Source: Pseudooceanicola marinus (lineage in GTDB: Bacteria; Pseudomonadota; Alphaproteobacteria; Rhodobacterales; Rhodobacteraceae). From it: a stretch of 64,000 bases of DNA. A program made the position numbers and the translations under genes. Where the stretch lies: positions 454,279 to 518,278 of the forward strand of contig NZ_JAIVMC010000003.1 of assembly GCF_020177265.1 (NCBI RefSeq), written 5' to 3'. The notes under the pieces were generated by a model. It saw only the letters and a program-made list of their open reading frames with translations, was not told the DNA's origin and did no database searches. Below, piece by piece: positions 54,094 through 62,450 of the stretch (positions are counted from its first letter, which is position 1; each line of letters starts with the position of its first letter).

Positions 54094-57000
54094 TCACACT
54101 GGCCTCAGGCTGATTTGGAGTTCGGAGAGGTCAATGTCCTCGCCGGACCTGTCCAGGCCTTCAAGGAACGAAATCAGATCGTCTTGGCGCGGCTGACCGA
54201 ATGCCAGGCGATACAGCGCAACGGACCTTTTTAGCCACCCGAGAAGCGCAGCCTCGCGGCTGAAAGGGAGAGAGAGCGCGTAGCGTTCGATGCGCGTCGC
54301 GCCATCAAGCAGCCAGAACGGCTCCATCTCCCCCGGGCGGACGGCCTGATCCAGCGCTGCCCGGAACATGCTTCGCCATGGATCCATCAGAGGATCCCCG
54401 TTCCTGAGGGTGCTCTCGAATTTCGTTGCGAGGTTCAGCCTCACAGCATGGTTCTTGTATCGATGAACACGGCCTTCACGCTGCTCCAGATCCACAGGGT
54501 TCGTCGGCAGGTTCCAGTGCACCAGCCTGTGGCAGTAGGGGTGGAAATCCAGGCCCTCCTGTCCGACGGAAGTTGATGCAAGGACGAAGGGCCGGAACGG
54601 GGAGTTGAATGCGGTGCGAACCGTGTCGGTCCGCTGTGCCCCATCTTCCTGCGCCTGCTGCAACAGTCGCGTGGCAAATCGACCTCGCATCCGGATGGCG
54701 GTCGAGATATCTATGCGCTCACGCTTCGCGCGGTAGCGCTTGATCTCGATCTGTGCCGGTTTGAGTGAGAGAGCCTCGTCAATGGTTTGCGCAAGTCCGA
54801 AGACGGCCTGGGACGGGTCCGCGTCCATCAAACCTTCGGATTCCAGAAGCACGTGAACGTATTCGTCCATCACCGACTGCAGATCGTGGTCCACACAATG
54901 ATGCAGGACCCACTGCCAATAGAAATCGCCAGTTTCGGCACGTAGCGCTGCCTGGCTTTCGGGCTGGTTGAAGAGACCGCGGAAGGCCATGCCGATCCGC
55001 GTGGCTGCGTTCAGCATGTCGGGGTGGTCGAGACGCAGATCGGGGGCCACGCGATGCAGGGCACGCAAGGCACAGGTCGCCGGACTGCCAAGGGCAAGGT
55101 CCGTCAGGTGGTCTGTGAGGGCCTGGCGGTCGGGCTGTCCGTGCAGGACTTCGGCATCCGCTGCCTCGAGGAGAGCGTTCAGATGGTCGTGCCAGCCGTC
55201 TTGCCCGTCGGCCCTGACCATGTCCGTCAGGATATCCCCCGACGAAAGCCATTCGGCGAATGAACTCGACCGGATATCGAGCGCCGCGGCGCAAGCCCAA
55301 TCCCACGTCATGGCGCGTTCGGGATCCGGGTCACCCGTTCCGTCGTCGCCCTCGGATGGACGTAACTGGGATCCACCTCGCTGCACCGGGCGGAGGCGTG
55401 CTGCCAGGATGGACGCCGGATCCTGCAAGAGCTCGGAGGCGCGGGCCCGCATTGCGCCCGCGTCGGCCAGGGGACCATACGATCGAAAGATCTCGAGCGG
55501 ATCGACCGCCGCCGCGAGGGTGGGAGACGGTATGACGAGGGGCAGGGCGCGCAGACCTGTCAGCCTGTCCTTGTTGCGTCGGAAATTGAGCAGTTGTGGA
55601 TGGCGCGCCGTATAGCTCCGTCCGGTGCTCCCCATGCCCATTTCGCGCTCACTCTCGTAGGAGAGAAGCGCGGCGATCGCGTCCGGCACCATTGCCCATT
55701 GCGAAAAGATCAGCAGTTTGCTCGCAGTGATGCGCCGACCGAAATAGGGCATGCTGGGCGGCATCCAGAGGCGTTTCGCCATGCCGTCCCTGAAGGCGAT
55801 GTCCTTGAGCGCCCGCATCCGGCCGTTGTTGTCCGGGATCGGGCGGTAGTTCTCGATGGCGTCGGTGTCGATCTGTGCGCTCTTTGCCTCCCGGATAGCT
55901 TTCAGCAGGGCGGTGCCCGGCGCGTCCTTGAGATGATCGAGGCGCTGGCCCAACTTGTAGTCCCGCAGGAAACTCAAAAGATATGGGGCCGATTTCCAGT
56001 ATTCCACAGTGCCGGGCGCATCGGCGGCAGCCGCTACTCGCGCGACTGCGCGGGCTTCGATCAGGTCGGCGGGTTCCACGGTGACCGGAACATCCACGTC
56101 CCGCATCATGGCGTCCCGCTCGGCTGTCTCGGAGACACGTTCCGTTCGGGCGATGACGCTGCGCAAAGTGCCTTCGAGGTCGGACTTGATTTTGCGGGCG
56201 TCATCGAAGCTGCCTGGCAGTCCTTGCATGGCAAGACGGTAGCGACGCATCTCGCCTTCAAGCTCTTCACGCACCGAAGGGCCACGTTCTCCGAAAAGAA
56301 AACTCAGGACGTCGAGGAACTCACGGTAGTGATCGCCTGCATCCGCCTCGTCGTCACGCAGGGACAACATCCTGTAGGGGGTCGCAGAGAGCAGCAGGAC
56401 TTTCGACTGGTTTCCATCGGGATCAACGGCATCGAACAGTTTGCGGGCCAGGTCGGCGGCCTCGCCTTTGCCATGCAGAAGCTCCGTGAACCTCTGGAAC
56501 TCGTCCAAAACGATCAGATCCGGTTCCAGTGCCTCTGCGCTTTCCCGGGCCAGGATCGTGCGTAGCGTCATCACGCATCGATCGATTGCTTGCCGCACCT
56601 CCTTGTCGGAGTCACCATGCATGCGAAACCGGCCTATCAACTCTACCAGATGTTCGAGCACCTCCGGCTCTCTGTCCAGCGCTCCTCGGAAACGTCTTGC
56701 AATAGACTTCTCGATGTCCTGCTGGTTGACCCACTTCTGCGTGGACCTCCACCCCTTGGGTCCGGCCGGCCGCATGAACATCTTCCTGAGTGTCAGTTGA
56801 TCCGGCTTTTCGAACCGGCTTCGGATCAGCCTGTAGATCAGGGCGCGTTCTTCCTGCCTGCCGCCACCCTGTTTCAGATCCAGCGAGGTCCCGGGTGTCA
56901 GGCTGAAGAAGTTAACGCCTTCGTGCTTGATGCCCCCGGACTTGGACAATTCCAAGCAGAGCATGGTCAGGCGTGTCGGTAGAACCCGCGTGCGTTCGCC

Positions 57001-57282
57001 GCCCATGACATTCAGACGGGCGACATTCTGTTTCGCGATGGCTCCGTTGGAACAGATGTAGACGATGTCGATCCGCGGAACGCTGTCCTGAAGCGCTTCG
57101 ATGGTGCGCGCGATGACGCCGCGCGCGACCATGGTCTTGCCAAGGCCGACCTCGTCGGCGACCAGGAAGTGGCGAACCGCGTCGGGATCGGTCAGCAAAC
57201 GTTTTGCGACATAGTCGACTGTCTTGCGCTGGAACGCCTTCAGCGGGCGCAGCGCATCATCGGCGCTGAAGCGGTCAGTCAT
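54094..57282 (-). CDS. Superfamily 2 helicase of the PLD/DUF6361 cassette
   Basis: This 1062-residue protein has SF2 motifs: FLVADEVGLGKTMVARG (Walker A, residue ~47), LIVLDEFQRFTELL (motif II, ~260), KVLLLSATPYRMLS (motif III, ~299), and the distal ASTSVGQEGLDFHPYC with DLEQREGRVHRYKN (motif VI, ~935). The SNF2/RapA-like core is split by a long insert (about 310-840). Start is set at 57282 (MTDRFSADDALRPLKAFQRK), overlapping the PLD gene end by 8 bases; the longer frame would run over the PLD gene. Last gene of the cassette. Confidence 0.9.
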   Translation of the reverse strand: MTDRFSADDALRPLKAFQRKTVDYVAKRLLTDPDAVRHFLVADEVGLGKTMVARGVIARTIEALQDSVPRIDIVYICSNGAIAKQNVARLNVMGGERTRVLPTRLTMLCLELSKSGGIKHEGVNFFSLTPGTSLDLKQGGGRQEERALIYRLIRSRFEKPDQLTLRKMFMRPAGPKGWRSTQKWVNQQDIEKSIARRFRGALDREPEVLEHLVELIGRFRMHGDSDKEVRQAIDRCVMTLRTILARESAEALEPDLIVLDEFQRFTELLHGKGEAADLARKLFDAVDPDGNQSKVLLLSATPYRMLSLRDDEADAGDHYREFLDVLSFLFGERGPSVREELEGEMRRYRLAMQGLPGSFDDARKIKSDLEGTLRSVIARTERVSETAERDAMMRDVDVPVTVEPADLIEARAVARVAAAADAPGTVEYWKSAPYLLSFLRDYKLGQRLDHLKDAPGTALLKAIREAKSAQIDTDAIENYRPIPDNNGRMRALKDIAFRDGMAKRLWMPPSMPYFGRRITASKLLIFSQWAMVPDAIAALLSYESEREMGMGSTGRSYTARHPQLLNFRRNKDRLTGLRALPLVIPSPTLAAAVDPLEIFRSYGPLADAGAMRARASELLQDPASILAARLRPVQRGGSQLRPSEGDDGTGDPDPERAMTWDWACAAALDIRSSSFAEWLSSGDILTDMVRADGQDGWHDHLNALLEAADAEVLHGQPDRQALTDHLTDLALGSPATCALRALHRVAPDLRLDHPDMLNAATRIGMAFRGLFNQPESQAALRAETGDFYWQWVLHHCVDHDLQSVMDEYVHVLLESEGLMDADPSQAVFGLAQTIDEALSLKPAQIEIKRYRAKRERIDISTAIRMRGRFATRLLQQAQEDGAQRTDTVRTAFNSPFRPFVLASTSVGQEGLDFHPYCHRLVHWNLPTNPVDLEQREGRVHRYKNHAVRLNLATKFESTLRNGDPLMDPWRSMFRAALDQAVRPGEMEPFWLLDGATRIERYALSLPFSREAALLGWLKRSVALYRLAFGQPRQDDLISFLEGLDRSGEDIDLSELQISLRPV

Positions 57283-59122
57283 GGCGGTTGTCCTCCGGCA
57301 TGACCGCGCGAAAAGTCTCCCAGAGCTGGAGGAACTCTTCGGGGATGACCTCGCAGCGGTCCGTGTCGGGATCGCGCAGACGCGACACCAGTCGTTCGAT
57401 GTCACGCAGCTGGCGACCGTCGCCGGACAGCGCGCGCACCATGTCCTCGAGGATCGGCGACTCCTGGCCTGTGCCGAACACGCCCGACAGGTCGCCGCCC
57501 TGACCGGCGGCAAACAGCGCTTTTGCGGCTTCGGATACGTCGCCCAGCAGGAGCCGGATGTAGCGCAGGAATGCGTCCCGGTTCTCGATCAAGGCACGCA
57601 GGATCTCGGACGTCCGCGCCTCGGGAAGATCGACCAACGAAGCGCCAAGGGTGAAATCCTGTTCCAGTCCGCTTTCCTTATCGCTTAGCCGGACGCCGAT
57701 CCAGCGCGTCACGTCCCTGAGCGGCAATCGCGCCAGAGGGCGCTCCTGTTCATTCAATGAGGTAATATTGGTGCCATGGTCTGCTCCGGCGACAATGGGC
57801 CAGAGGCGCAAACCAATTCCTTCGGGGATTGCCACTTCCGTCTCCGCCGACAGGTGCAGGAGGATTTGACTGTTCTCGCACTCCTCGCAGCGCAGGGTCA
57901 GCGACGTGCTGGCCAGCAACCGGCGAAATTGCTCGAGGCGCTTTTCGGCGGCGTCTTCCTTTTCTGTATCGTCCGGCGTGTATGGGACATAGGTCCGCAG
58001 GAAGCGACCAAGGCGCTCCGGCGACATCTGGTCCTCGACCGTGCCAAGGTGCTTGCTGTATCCGGACAGGGTGGCAAAAACCTCAACGTTTTCGCCGCTG
58101 AGCAGAGCAGGCGACGTGGCATTGCCCGAGCCCATGGTGATTTCGGTGCTTGAATAGCGTTCCGTAATGAAGGCCTTGGCATGCAGTCCGCGGGCGGGGA
58201 CCGGCCCCGGGGACGATTGCTCGCTTTCCTCGCCGTCCTCTGTCTCGGCCATTTCATCCAGAACGAACAGGTTTCCGAACAGGGACAGCGTCTCGGGCTC
58301 GAGCAGGGCCAGTTCCTCCGCCCGGCTGAGAAGGCAGGCGTTTTCTGGAGCGACGGCCTGGCACAGGGTCCTGAGAGCCCCGTCAGTCACGAAGGGCGAG
58401 ATGACCCCGAGCCTGCGTCCGACCTGCGGCCTCCAAACCCGATCTGTCAGCCCGTTCACGGCAAAACCGATCTTGCGAACATGCTCGGGATGCTCCCATT
58501 CGGCGCAGGCAAGATCATCGACGAGTGACGCGACCATTTTCGCCACGTGATCGGGGGCAGGTCTGCCGACGGCAAGACCGGGCAGTGCCGCGATCAGATC
58601 GACCAGAGGCGCGTTCTGTTCGTGGCGCGTGTCGGCGATCCGGCCATCCAGAGACAACGACAGATCCCAGGAGGCATCCGTCGTCAGGTTGCGCGACAGC
58701 AGCGCCAGCCTGAGGCGCGATTGCCCATGTCCCCCGATTGGAGCAAAACGCAGAAGCCAGAGCTTCGGGTGAAAGGCGCCGCCGCGTGGTGCGGCAACTT
58801 CGGTCACGGTGTCTTCAAGAAGCGCCGTCAGGTGCCAGTTGTCGCCTTTCGGCACGGCCTTGATGCGGCCGGCCTCGCAGAAAATGGCGATCCGCGCGGA
58901 CAGGCGTTCCAGGCCTTCAAGGAGGGCCAGCGGTGTATCGAGCGTCTCCTGCCGATTTTCGGCCGCGTGAAAGGCAAGGGTCGCAGGCACGACGAGCGCT
59001 GTCTCGAAGTCCAGCGTGTAGGTTGTCGCCACTGCTGCGTCGAGGTCGTATCCTGCCGGCGCGCGCAGGATCTCGGCATATAGCGCGCGATTTTCCGGAT
59101 CGAGGGCGGCGTTATCCTGCAT
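57275..59122 (-). CDS. Phospholipase D-like (HKD) nuclease of the cassette
   Basis: This 615-residue protein has two HxK half-sites: FHPKLWLLRF with LALLSRNLTTDASWD (near 119) and GLHAKAFITE with TMGSGNATSPALL (near 313). These match the PLD nuclease superfamily, which cleaves nucleic acids or phospholipids. The C-terminal 270 residues (RLWPIVAGADHG, LRALIENRDAFLRYIRLLLGD) are alpha-helical and unassigned. It overlaps the DUF6361 gene by 11 bases and the helicase gene by 8, so all are translationally coupled. Confidence 0.9.
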   Translation of the reverse strand: MQDNAALDPENRALYAEILRAPAGYDLDAAVATTYTLDFETALVVPATLAFHAAENRQETLDTPLALLEGLERLSARIAIFCEAGRIKAVPKGDNWHLTALLEDTVTEVAAPRGGAFHPKLWLLRFAPIGGHGQSRLRLALLSRNLTTDASWDLSLSLDGRIADTRHEQNAPLVDLIAALPGLAVGRPAPDHVAKMVASLVDDLACAEWEHPEHVRKIGFAVNGLTDRVWRPQVGRRLGVISPFVTDGALRTLCQAVAPENACLLSRAEELALLEPETLSLFGNLFVLDEMAETEDGEESEQSSPGPVPARGLHAKAFITERYSSTEITMGSGNATSPALLSGENVEVFATLSGYSKHLGTVEDQMSPERLGRFLRTYVPYTPDDTEKEDAAEKRLEQFRRLLASTSLTLRCEECENSQILLHLSAETEVAIPEGIGLRLWPIVAGADHGTNITSLNEQERPLARLPLRDVTRWIGVRLSDKESGLEQDFTLGASLVDLPEARTSEILRALIENRDAFLRYIRLLLGDVSEAAKALFAAGQGGDLSGVFGTGQESPILEDMVRALSGDGRQLRDIERLVSRLRDPDTDRCEVIPEEFLQLWETFRAVMPEDNRHD

Positions 59123-60281
59123 TGACCAAATCCCGGACGTGGTTCGAGACGACGGGCTTCCAGCGGAAATTCAGCGGGCTGGTCCCCGAGGCGCCGCGCC
59201 AGCGCATCAAGGCGCCGTCATTGCGAAACCGCGACTTCGGTCCCTTGAGACGGCTCTCCCGGTCCCGGACGAGGGCGCGCGCCGCACTGTGCCCCCTGAC
59301 ATCACTTTTGCTGTCCAGAACGAGATCGCGCCACGTCTCGATGAACCGGCGGCTGTGCGGTTTGACGTCATGAATGGTCCCCTGCGAGCGGACCCAGAGA
59401 TCGGTCAGATCCCAGTCGTAAAATAACTCCTCGGGGGTCTCCTCTTTCCACGCATCAAGGCGCTCGGAATATGCTGCAACCCGCTCGTGCCAGGCAGTGC
59501 CTTCCGCGGTCTGCATGTCTGCCGCCTTTTCCGACAGCATGAGATTGTAGAGCAGGGAGGCTCCATGCATCAGGCGCGAGAGCCGCTCGGCATGATCGAC
59601 AATTGCCTTAATGTCCCGGGGCCACTCTGCTCGCGCAGGATGTTGCCAGATCATGTCGCAATCGGCCGCGCTTTTCTGGCGGGACAGAAGCGTGAACAGA
59701 CTGTGTGGCGCTTCCTGGGCAAGGCGATCGCGCAGGAACCCTGCTTCTTCCGAGGTCGGCTTGAAGTGTGCCGAGCTATCCGGCGCGGAAAGGAAATCCT
59801 CGGGAACAGGCGGCAGACCGGCGGCCCACAGCGCTACGGCATCGCCCGGCGTTGCCTCGAGGCATGCACCCCGGCTGCCCTGGAAACGACGGATGCCCAG
59901 GGTCAGCAGACCGGCCCAGTAGACGTCGCTCGGCATACGCTTGAGCTTTTCTCGCGCCGCGCTGCCGATGACGTTCTGTGTTTCGCCACCGCGGACGAGT
60001 GCCTCGATAAGACGGATTTCAAGCGCGCGAGCAAGCTCGCGTCTCGCGGCCGCCGTGCCTCTGTGCGCCCCTGCCATCTGGTAGATCCAAGGAACGAAGA
60101 GCATGTAGCGCAACCGTGTCTGGATCGTGGACGTTCCCGGAAACATAAGGTCAGACAATGCGTCACGCACCGAGCCGAGCCCCAGCTCGTCACGGCTGTC
60201 CTCCTGGCCGAACAGGTCCATGATCCGGCGGGCGCGATCCCGGTCGGCCTGGTCGAAGTCGATCCACGCGAGAAACGACAT
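59112..60281 (-). CDS. DUF6361 family protein of the cassette
   Basis: This 389-residue protein matches my memory of DUF6361: MSFLAWIDFDQADRDRARRI, DSRDELGLGSVRDALSDLMF, PGTSTIQTRLRYMLFVPWIY and EALVRGGETQNVIGSAAREK. The family has no established activity. The start is set at 60281, sharing one base with the stop of the gene upstream (TGATG), rather than the longer frame. Members are seen next to PLD-type and helicase genes, which fits the context here. Confidence 0.88.
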   Translation of the reverse strand: MSFLAWIDFDQADRDRARRIMDLFGQEDSRDELGLGSVRDALSDLMFPGTSTIQTRLRYMLFVPWIYQMAGAHRGTAAARRELARALEIRLIEALVRGGETQNVIGSAAREKLKRMPSDVYWAGLLTLGIRRFQGSRGACLEATPGDAVALWAAGLPPVPEDFLSAPDSSAHFKPTSEEAGFLRDRLAQEAPHSLFTLLSRQKSAADCDMIWQHPARAEWPRDIKAIVDHAERLSRLMHGASLLYNLMLSEKAADMQTAEGTAWHERVAAYSERLDAWKEETPEELFYDWDLTDLWVRSQGTIHDVKPHSRRFIETWRDLVLDSKSDVRGHSAARALVRDRESRLKGPKSRFRNDGALMRWRGASGTSPLNFRWKPVVSNHVRDLVNAG

Positions 60282-61120
60282 CAGACGGCCTCCTTGATCA
60301 GTGTTTCCGAAAGGCTCAGATTGCCTTCGCTCATCCAATATATGGCTATTCCGTTCAACGGCTTGTCGGGCCATTTGGCTCGGACCATGGCGGCGTAGGC
60401 GTGCAGCTGCGACCGGTAGCTTGCAAAGCGCGCGTCTGGGTCGGGGCAGGCCTCGCGCAGAGCCATTGGGTAGGCGGAGCTATCCGGGACCAGGAGACCG
60501 ATTTCTCCCGGGTTATCCACGCGCCCCTCGTCCGGAATCGCCTGTGCTTGGGCTGCTGCGAACCCTGCCTCCTCGTTTGGGTCGCGCAGTCCATAGCAGG
60601 CAATAGAAGCAGCTGGCGCGACCGGATCAGAGCCTTTTTCGCAATGATCCTGCAAATGCCGCATTGCGCTGCCATCGGTGGCCTTGGCATGCGGTGAAGG
60701 TCGCTCTGAGTGACCGTGATGCGGGCGCAGGGGTTCCAGTGCGCTTTCGATCCGGCTCTGCAAAACATGGCACCAGGTATTCAAAGAACTGACCAAAGAA
60801 TCGAGGGCCCGCCAAAGATCGTGCAAGGCGGTTACAGGTGATCGGGCGCGTCCTTCGGGCAGGTTTTCGAGCACGACGTTGGCGGGATCGAGGGACGGGG
60901 TGGCCTTGGCAAGTGCAAGCAGGCCCGTCTCGACGGTTTGGGCGGTCTCAGCGGGGGTAAAGATAACACTGTCAGACCAAGGTACTCCCGAGCCAAGGCG
61001 GTCACCGAGGTTCAGCTCCGGCCACCGCGGTGCCAGATAGACCTCTGCCAACAGATCCTCGGTGACGGGGCGCGAAGCACCGGTCGCCGGAGAGCGGGTT
61101 ATCAGGGGATCGATGCGCAT
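60281..61120 (-). CDS. Unknown 279-aa first gene of the cassette
   Basis: I do not recognise a family. The N-terminal third has VTEDLLAEVYLAPRWPELN, the middle is low-complexity (SALEPLRPHHGHSERPSPHAK) and the end reads ASYRSQLHAYAAMVRAKWP then GIAIYWMSEGNLSLSETL. The last part resembles the final motif and strand of PD-(D/E)XK nucleases (Q-x-x-x-Y-x-x-x), but I see no clear D-x-K triad, so a degenerate nuclease or a DNA-binding partner is possible. It is the first of four overlapping genes and starts 70 bases after the WYL gene. Confidence 0.75.
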   Translation of the reverse strand: MRIDPLITRSPATGASRPVTEDLLAEVYLAPRWPELNLGDRLGSGVPWSDSVIFTPAETAQTVETGLLALAKATPSLDPANVVLENLPEGRARSPVTALHDLWRALDSLVSSLNTWCHVLQSRIESALEPLRPHHGHSERPSPHAKATDGSAMRHLQDHCEKGSDPVAPAASIACYGLRDPNEEAGFAAAQAQAIPDEGRVDNPGEIGLLVPDSSAYPMALREACPDPDARFASYRSQLHAYAAMVRAKWPDKPLNGIAIYWMSEGNLSLSETLIKEAV

Positions 61121-61189
61121 AATGACCCTTCTTGAAGAGCTAAAACGATTCCGCCACCGTGACGCCGTGGGGTGGCAAAGCTGACAGGG

Positions 61190-61651
61190 TTAGGGCAGAG
61201 CGGGGAAATCGGGGCGACGATGCGCCGCGACCACCTCCTGCACCTGGGGCGGGGATAGAAGCTCGACTTGGTCGCCCCTTTGATACAGATGCCAAATCAC
61301 TTCCATGGAGCACGACGCGTTGAAGCGCAGGGTGAGCGCCCCGTCGCGCACTGCCCGCCGCGCAGCCATGTCCGGTGCGGCTAATTCGCTTTCGCGGATG
61401 CCTCGGGCCTGCAGCCAGCGTGGGGCTGTGCGGGGTAGGCGCCACCGTCGACGGCGATCCGGGGCATCCGCCACTTCGGCTTGAGGGAACGCGGCTTCCA
61501 ACGCTCGGGGCATCCGTTGCGCTGTGCGACGGTCGCATCCGGATTCCTCGTTGATATCATGAAGTGAAACGCCCTCGAAACGCGCTGTGGCCATGTCGGC
61601 GATGCGAAGTAGGTTGGCGGCAATGCTGTAGGACATTTGTCTCCCCGACAT
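61190..61651 (-). CDS. WYL-family transcriptional regulator with internal deletion
   Basis: Residues 1-70 (RFEGVSLHDINEESGCDRRTAQRM) are the DeoR-like winged helix of WYL regulators, and the last 60 (TLRFNASCSMEVIWHLYQRG then DQVELLSPPQVQEVV) are the C-terminal WCX part. The middle, which should carry the WYL ligand-binding core, is missing: the protein is 153 residues instead of about 330, and the junction is in frame near residue 95. WYL proteins such as BrxR and CapW repress defence operons. It lies upstream of the four-gene cassette in the same direction. Confidence 0.82.
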   Translation of the reverse strand: MSGRQMSYSIAANLLRIADMATARFEGVSLHDINEESGCDRRTAQRMPRALEAAFPQAEVADAPDRRRRWRLPRTAPRWLQARGIRESELAAPDMAARRAVRDGALTLRFNASCSMEVIWHLYQRGDQVELLSPPQVQEVVAAHRRPDFPALP

Positions 61652-61803
61652 CGGCGACAGCTTCTGTAAGCGTTCCCCGTTCCAATGACGTTGTCAACGA
61701 AACGAGAGGAGTTGAAGACGCTATCGTGCGGGCCCAGAAAAGGAACTAATATTTTTAATTCAGAGATTTGTCTTTTCTGGAAGAGCAGGCGGACACCTTC
61801 GTC

Positions 61804-61968
61804 CTACAAGGCCAGGAACCGGTCAACCCATGCGGCGCAAGCCAGATCACGTTCGTATTGACCCAGATCAGGAATGCCCCGCTTCCGCAGCGGGCATCGT
61901 AGCTCGACCAATTCGTCGTGCGATAGCAGGCGGGAGACGGCTTGCTTGTGCGGCCCGTTTGATCGCAT
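61804..61968 (-). CDS. Small ORF, 54 aa, island hypothetical
   Basis: The frame begins ATG at 61968 and reads MRSNGPHKQAVSRLLSHDEL, then VELRCPLRKRGIPDLGQYE, then RDLACAAWVDRFLAL and TAG. Composition is protein-like, with two amphipathic helices. No family recognised. It lies between the WYL gene and hipB on the minus strand. Gene-free sequence on both sides (61652-61803 and 61969-62039) holds nothing else clear. Confidence 0.45.
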   Translation of the reverse strand: MRSNGPHKQAVSRLLSHDELVELRCPLRKRGIPDLGQYERDLACAAWVDRFLAL

Positions 61969-62039
61969 GGCTTTACTAAGTGCATTCCAAGAATTCAGGC
62001 TTTTGAGATGGCGCCGGGCGGGATGACTGATACTGGTAT

Positions 62040-62156
62040 TTTACCTTAATGGGTAAATTCTGCGTGTTAGTCCAGCTTTCAGGAGGTTTTTATCTTTAAG
62101 GGAAAATCTCTTGAGTTTTTGGTCTTCGCGACCTATACTTTACCTAATTCGATAAA
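62040..62156 (+). promoter_or_regulatory. hipBA promoter with three evenly spaced operators
   Basis: Three 18-base sites of the form TTTAYC-N6-GRWAAA: 62040-62057 (TTTACC-TTAATG-GGTAAA, perfect arms), 62089-62106 (TTTATC-TTTAAG-GGAAAA) and 62139-62156 (TTTACC-TAATTC-GATAAA). Spacings are 49 and 50 bases. A sigma-70 promoter overlaps: TTGAGT (62111-62116), 17 bases, TATACT (62134-62139). The third site covers the start of transcription and the ribosome site. Confidence 0.75.
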
Positions 62157-62165
62157 GGTGGCGTG

Positions 62166-62450
62166 ATGGCTCAGCAGTCAGAGACAGAGGTGCTCGTTCA
62201 GGTGGGATCTGCGATCCGCCGGACGCGCCAGGACAGCGGGTTGAACCTGCAGGAGCTTGCGCGCCTGTCGGGCATTTCCATCTCGGCTCTGTCGCTGATC
62301 GAGACCGGCAAGCGCGACCCGCGCCTGAGCACGCTCGATAAGATCGCGAAGTCCCTGAACACGAACGTTCGGTCGTTCTTCGGGGGCGCGGCGACGCCAC
62401 GGCCTCAGGAAAGCTCTGCCGGGGGCTATGACCTAAGTGAGTTCGAGTGA
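62166..62450 (+). CDS. hipB: HipB-type antitoxin / repressor
   Basis: This 94-residue Xre-type DNA-binding protein has a helix-turn-helix at about 10-65 (SAIRRTRQDSGLNLQELARL then SGISISALSLIETGKRDPR). The Ser/Gly-rich C-terminal tail matches HipB plan. An AAAGGTGG ribosome site precedes the ATG at 62166; a GTG three bases earlier is also possible. The stop overlaps hipA (GTGA). It should repress its own promoter through the three operator-like sites upstream. Confidence 0.93.
   Translation: MAQQSETEVLVQVGSAIRRTRQDSGLNLQELARLSGISISALSLIETGKRDPRLSTLDKIAKSLNTNVRSFFGGAATPRPQESSAGGYDLSEFE

Noticed and set aside
54094..61120. DISARM or Mokosh system
   Set aside because: PLD and helicase are present but no DrmA/DrmB (DUF1998) or methyltransferase, and helicase and PLD are separate proteins with DUF6361 and an unknown gene added.
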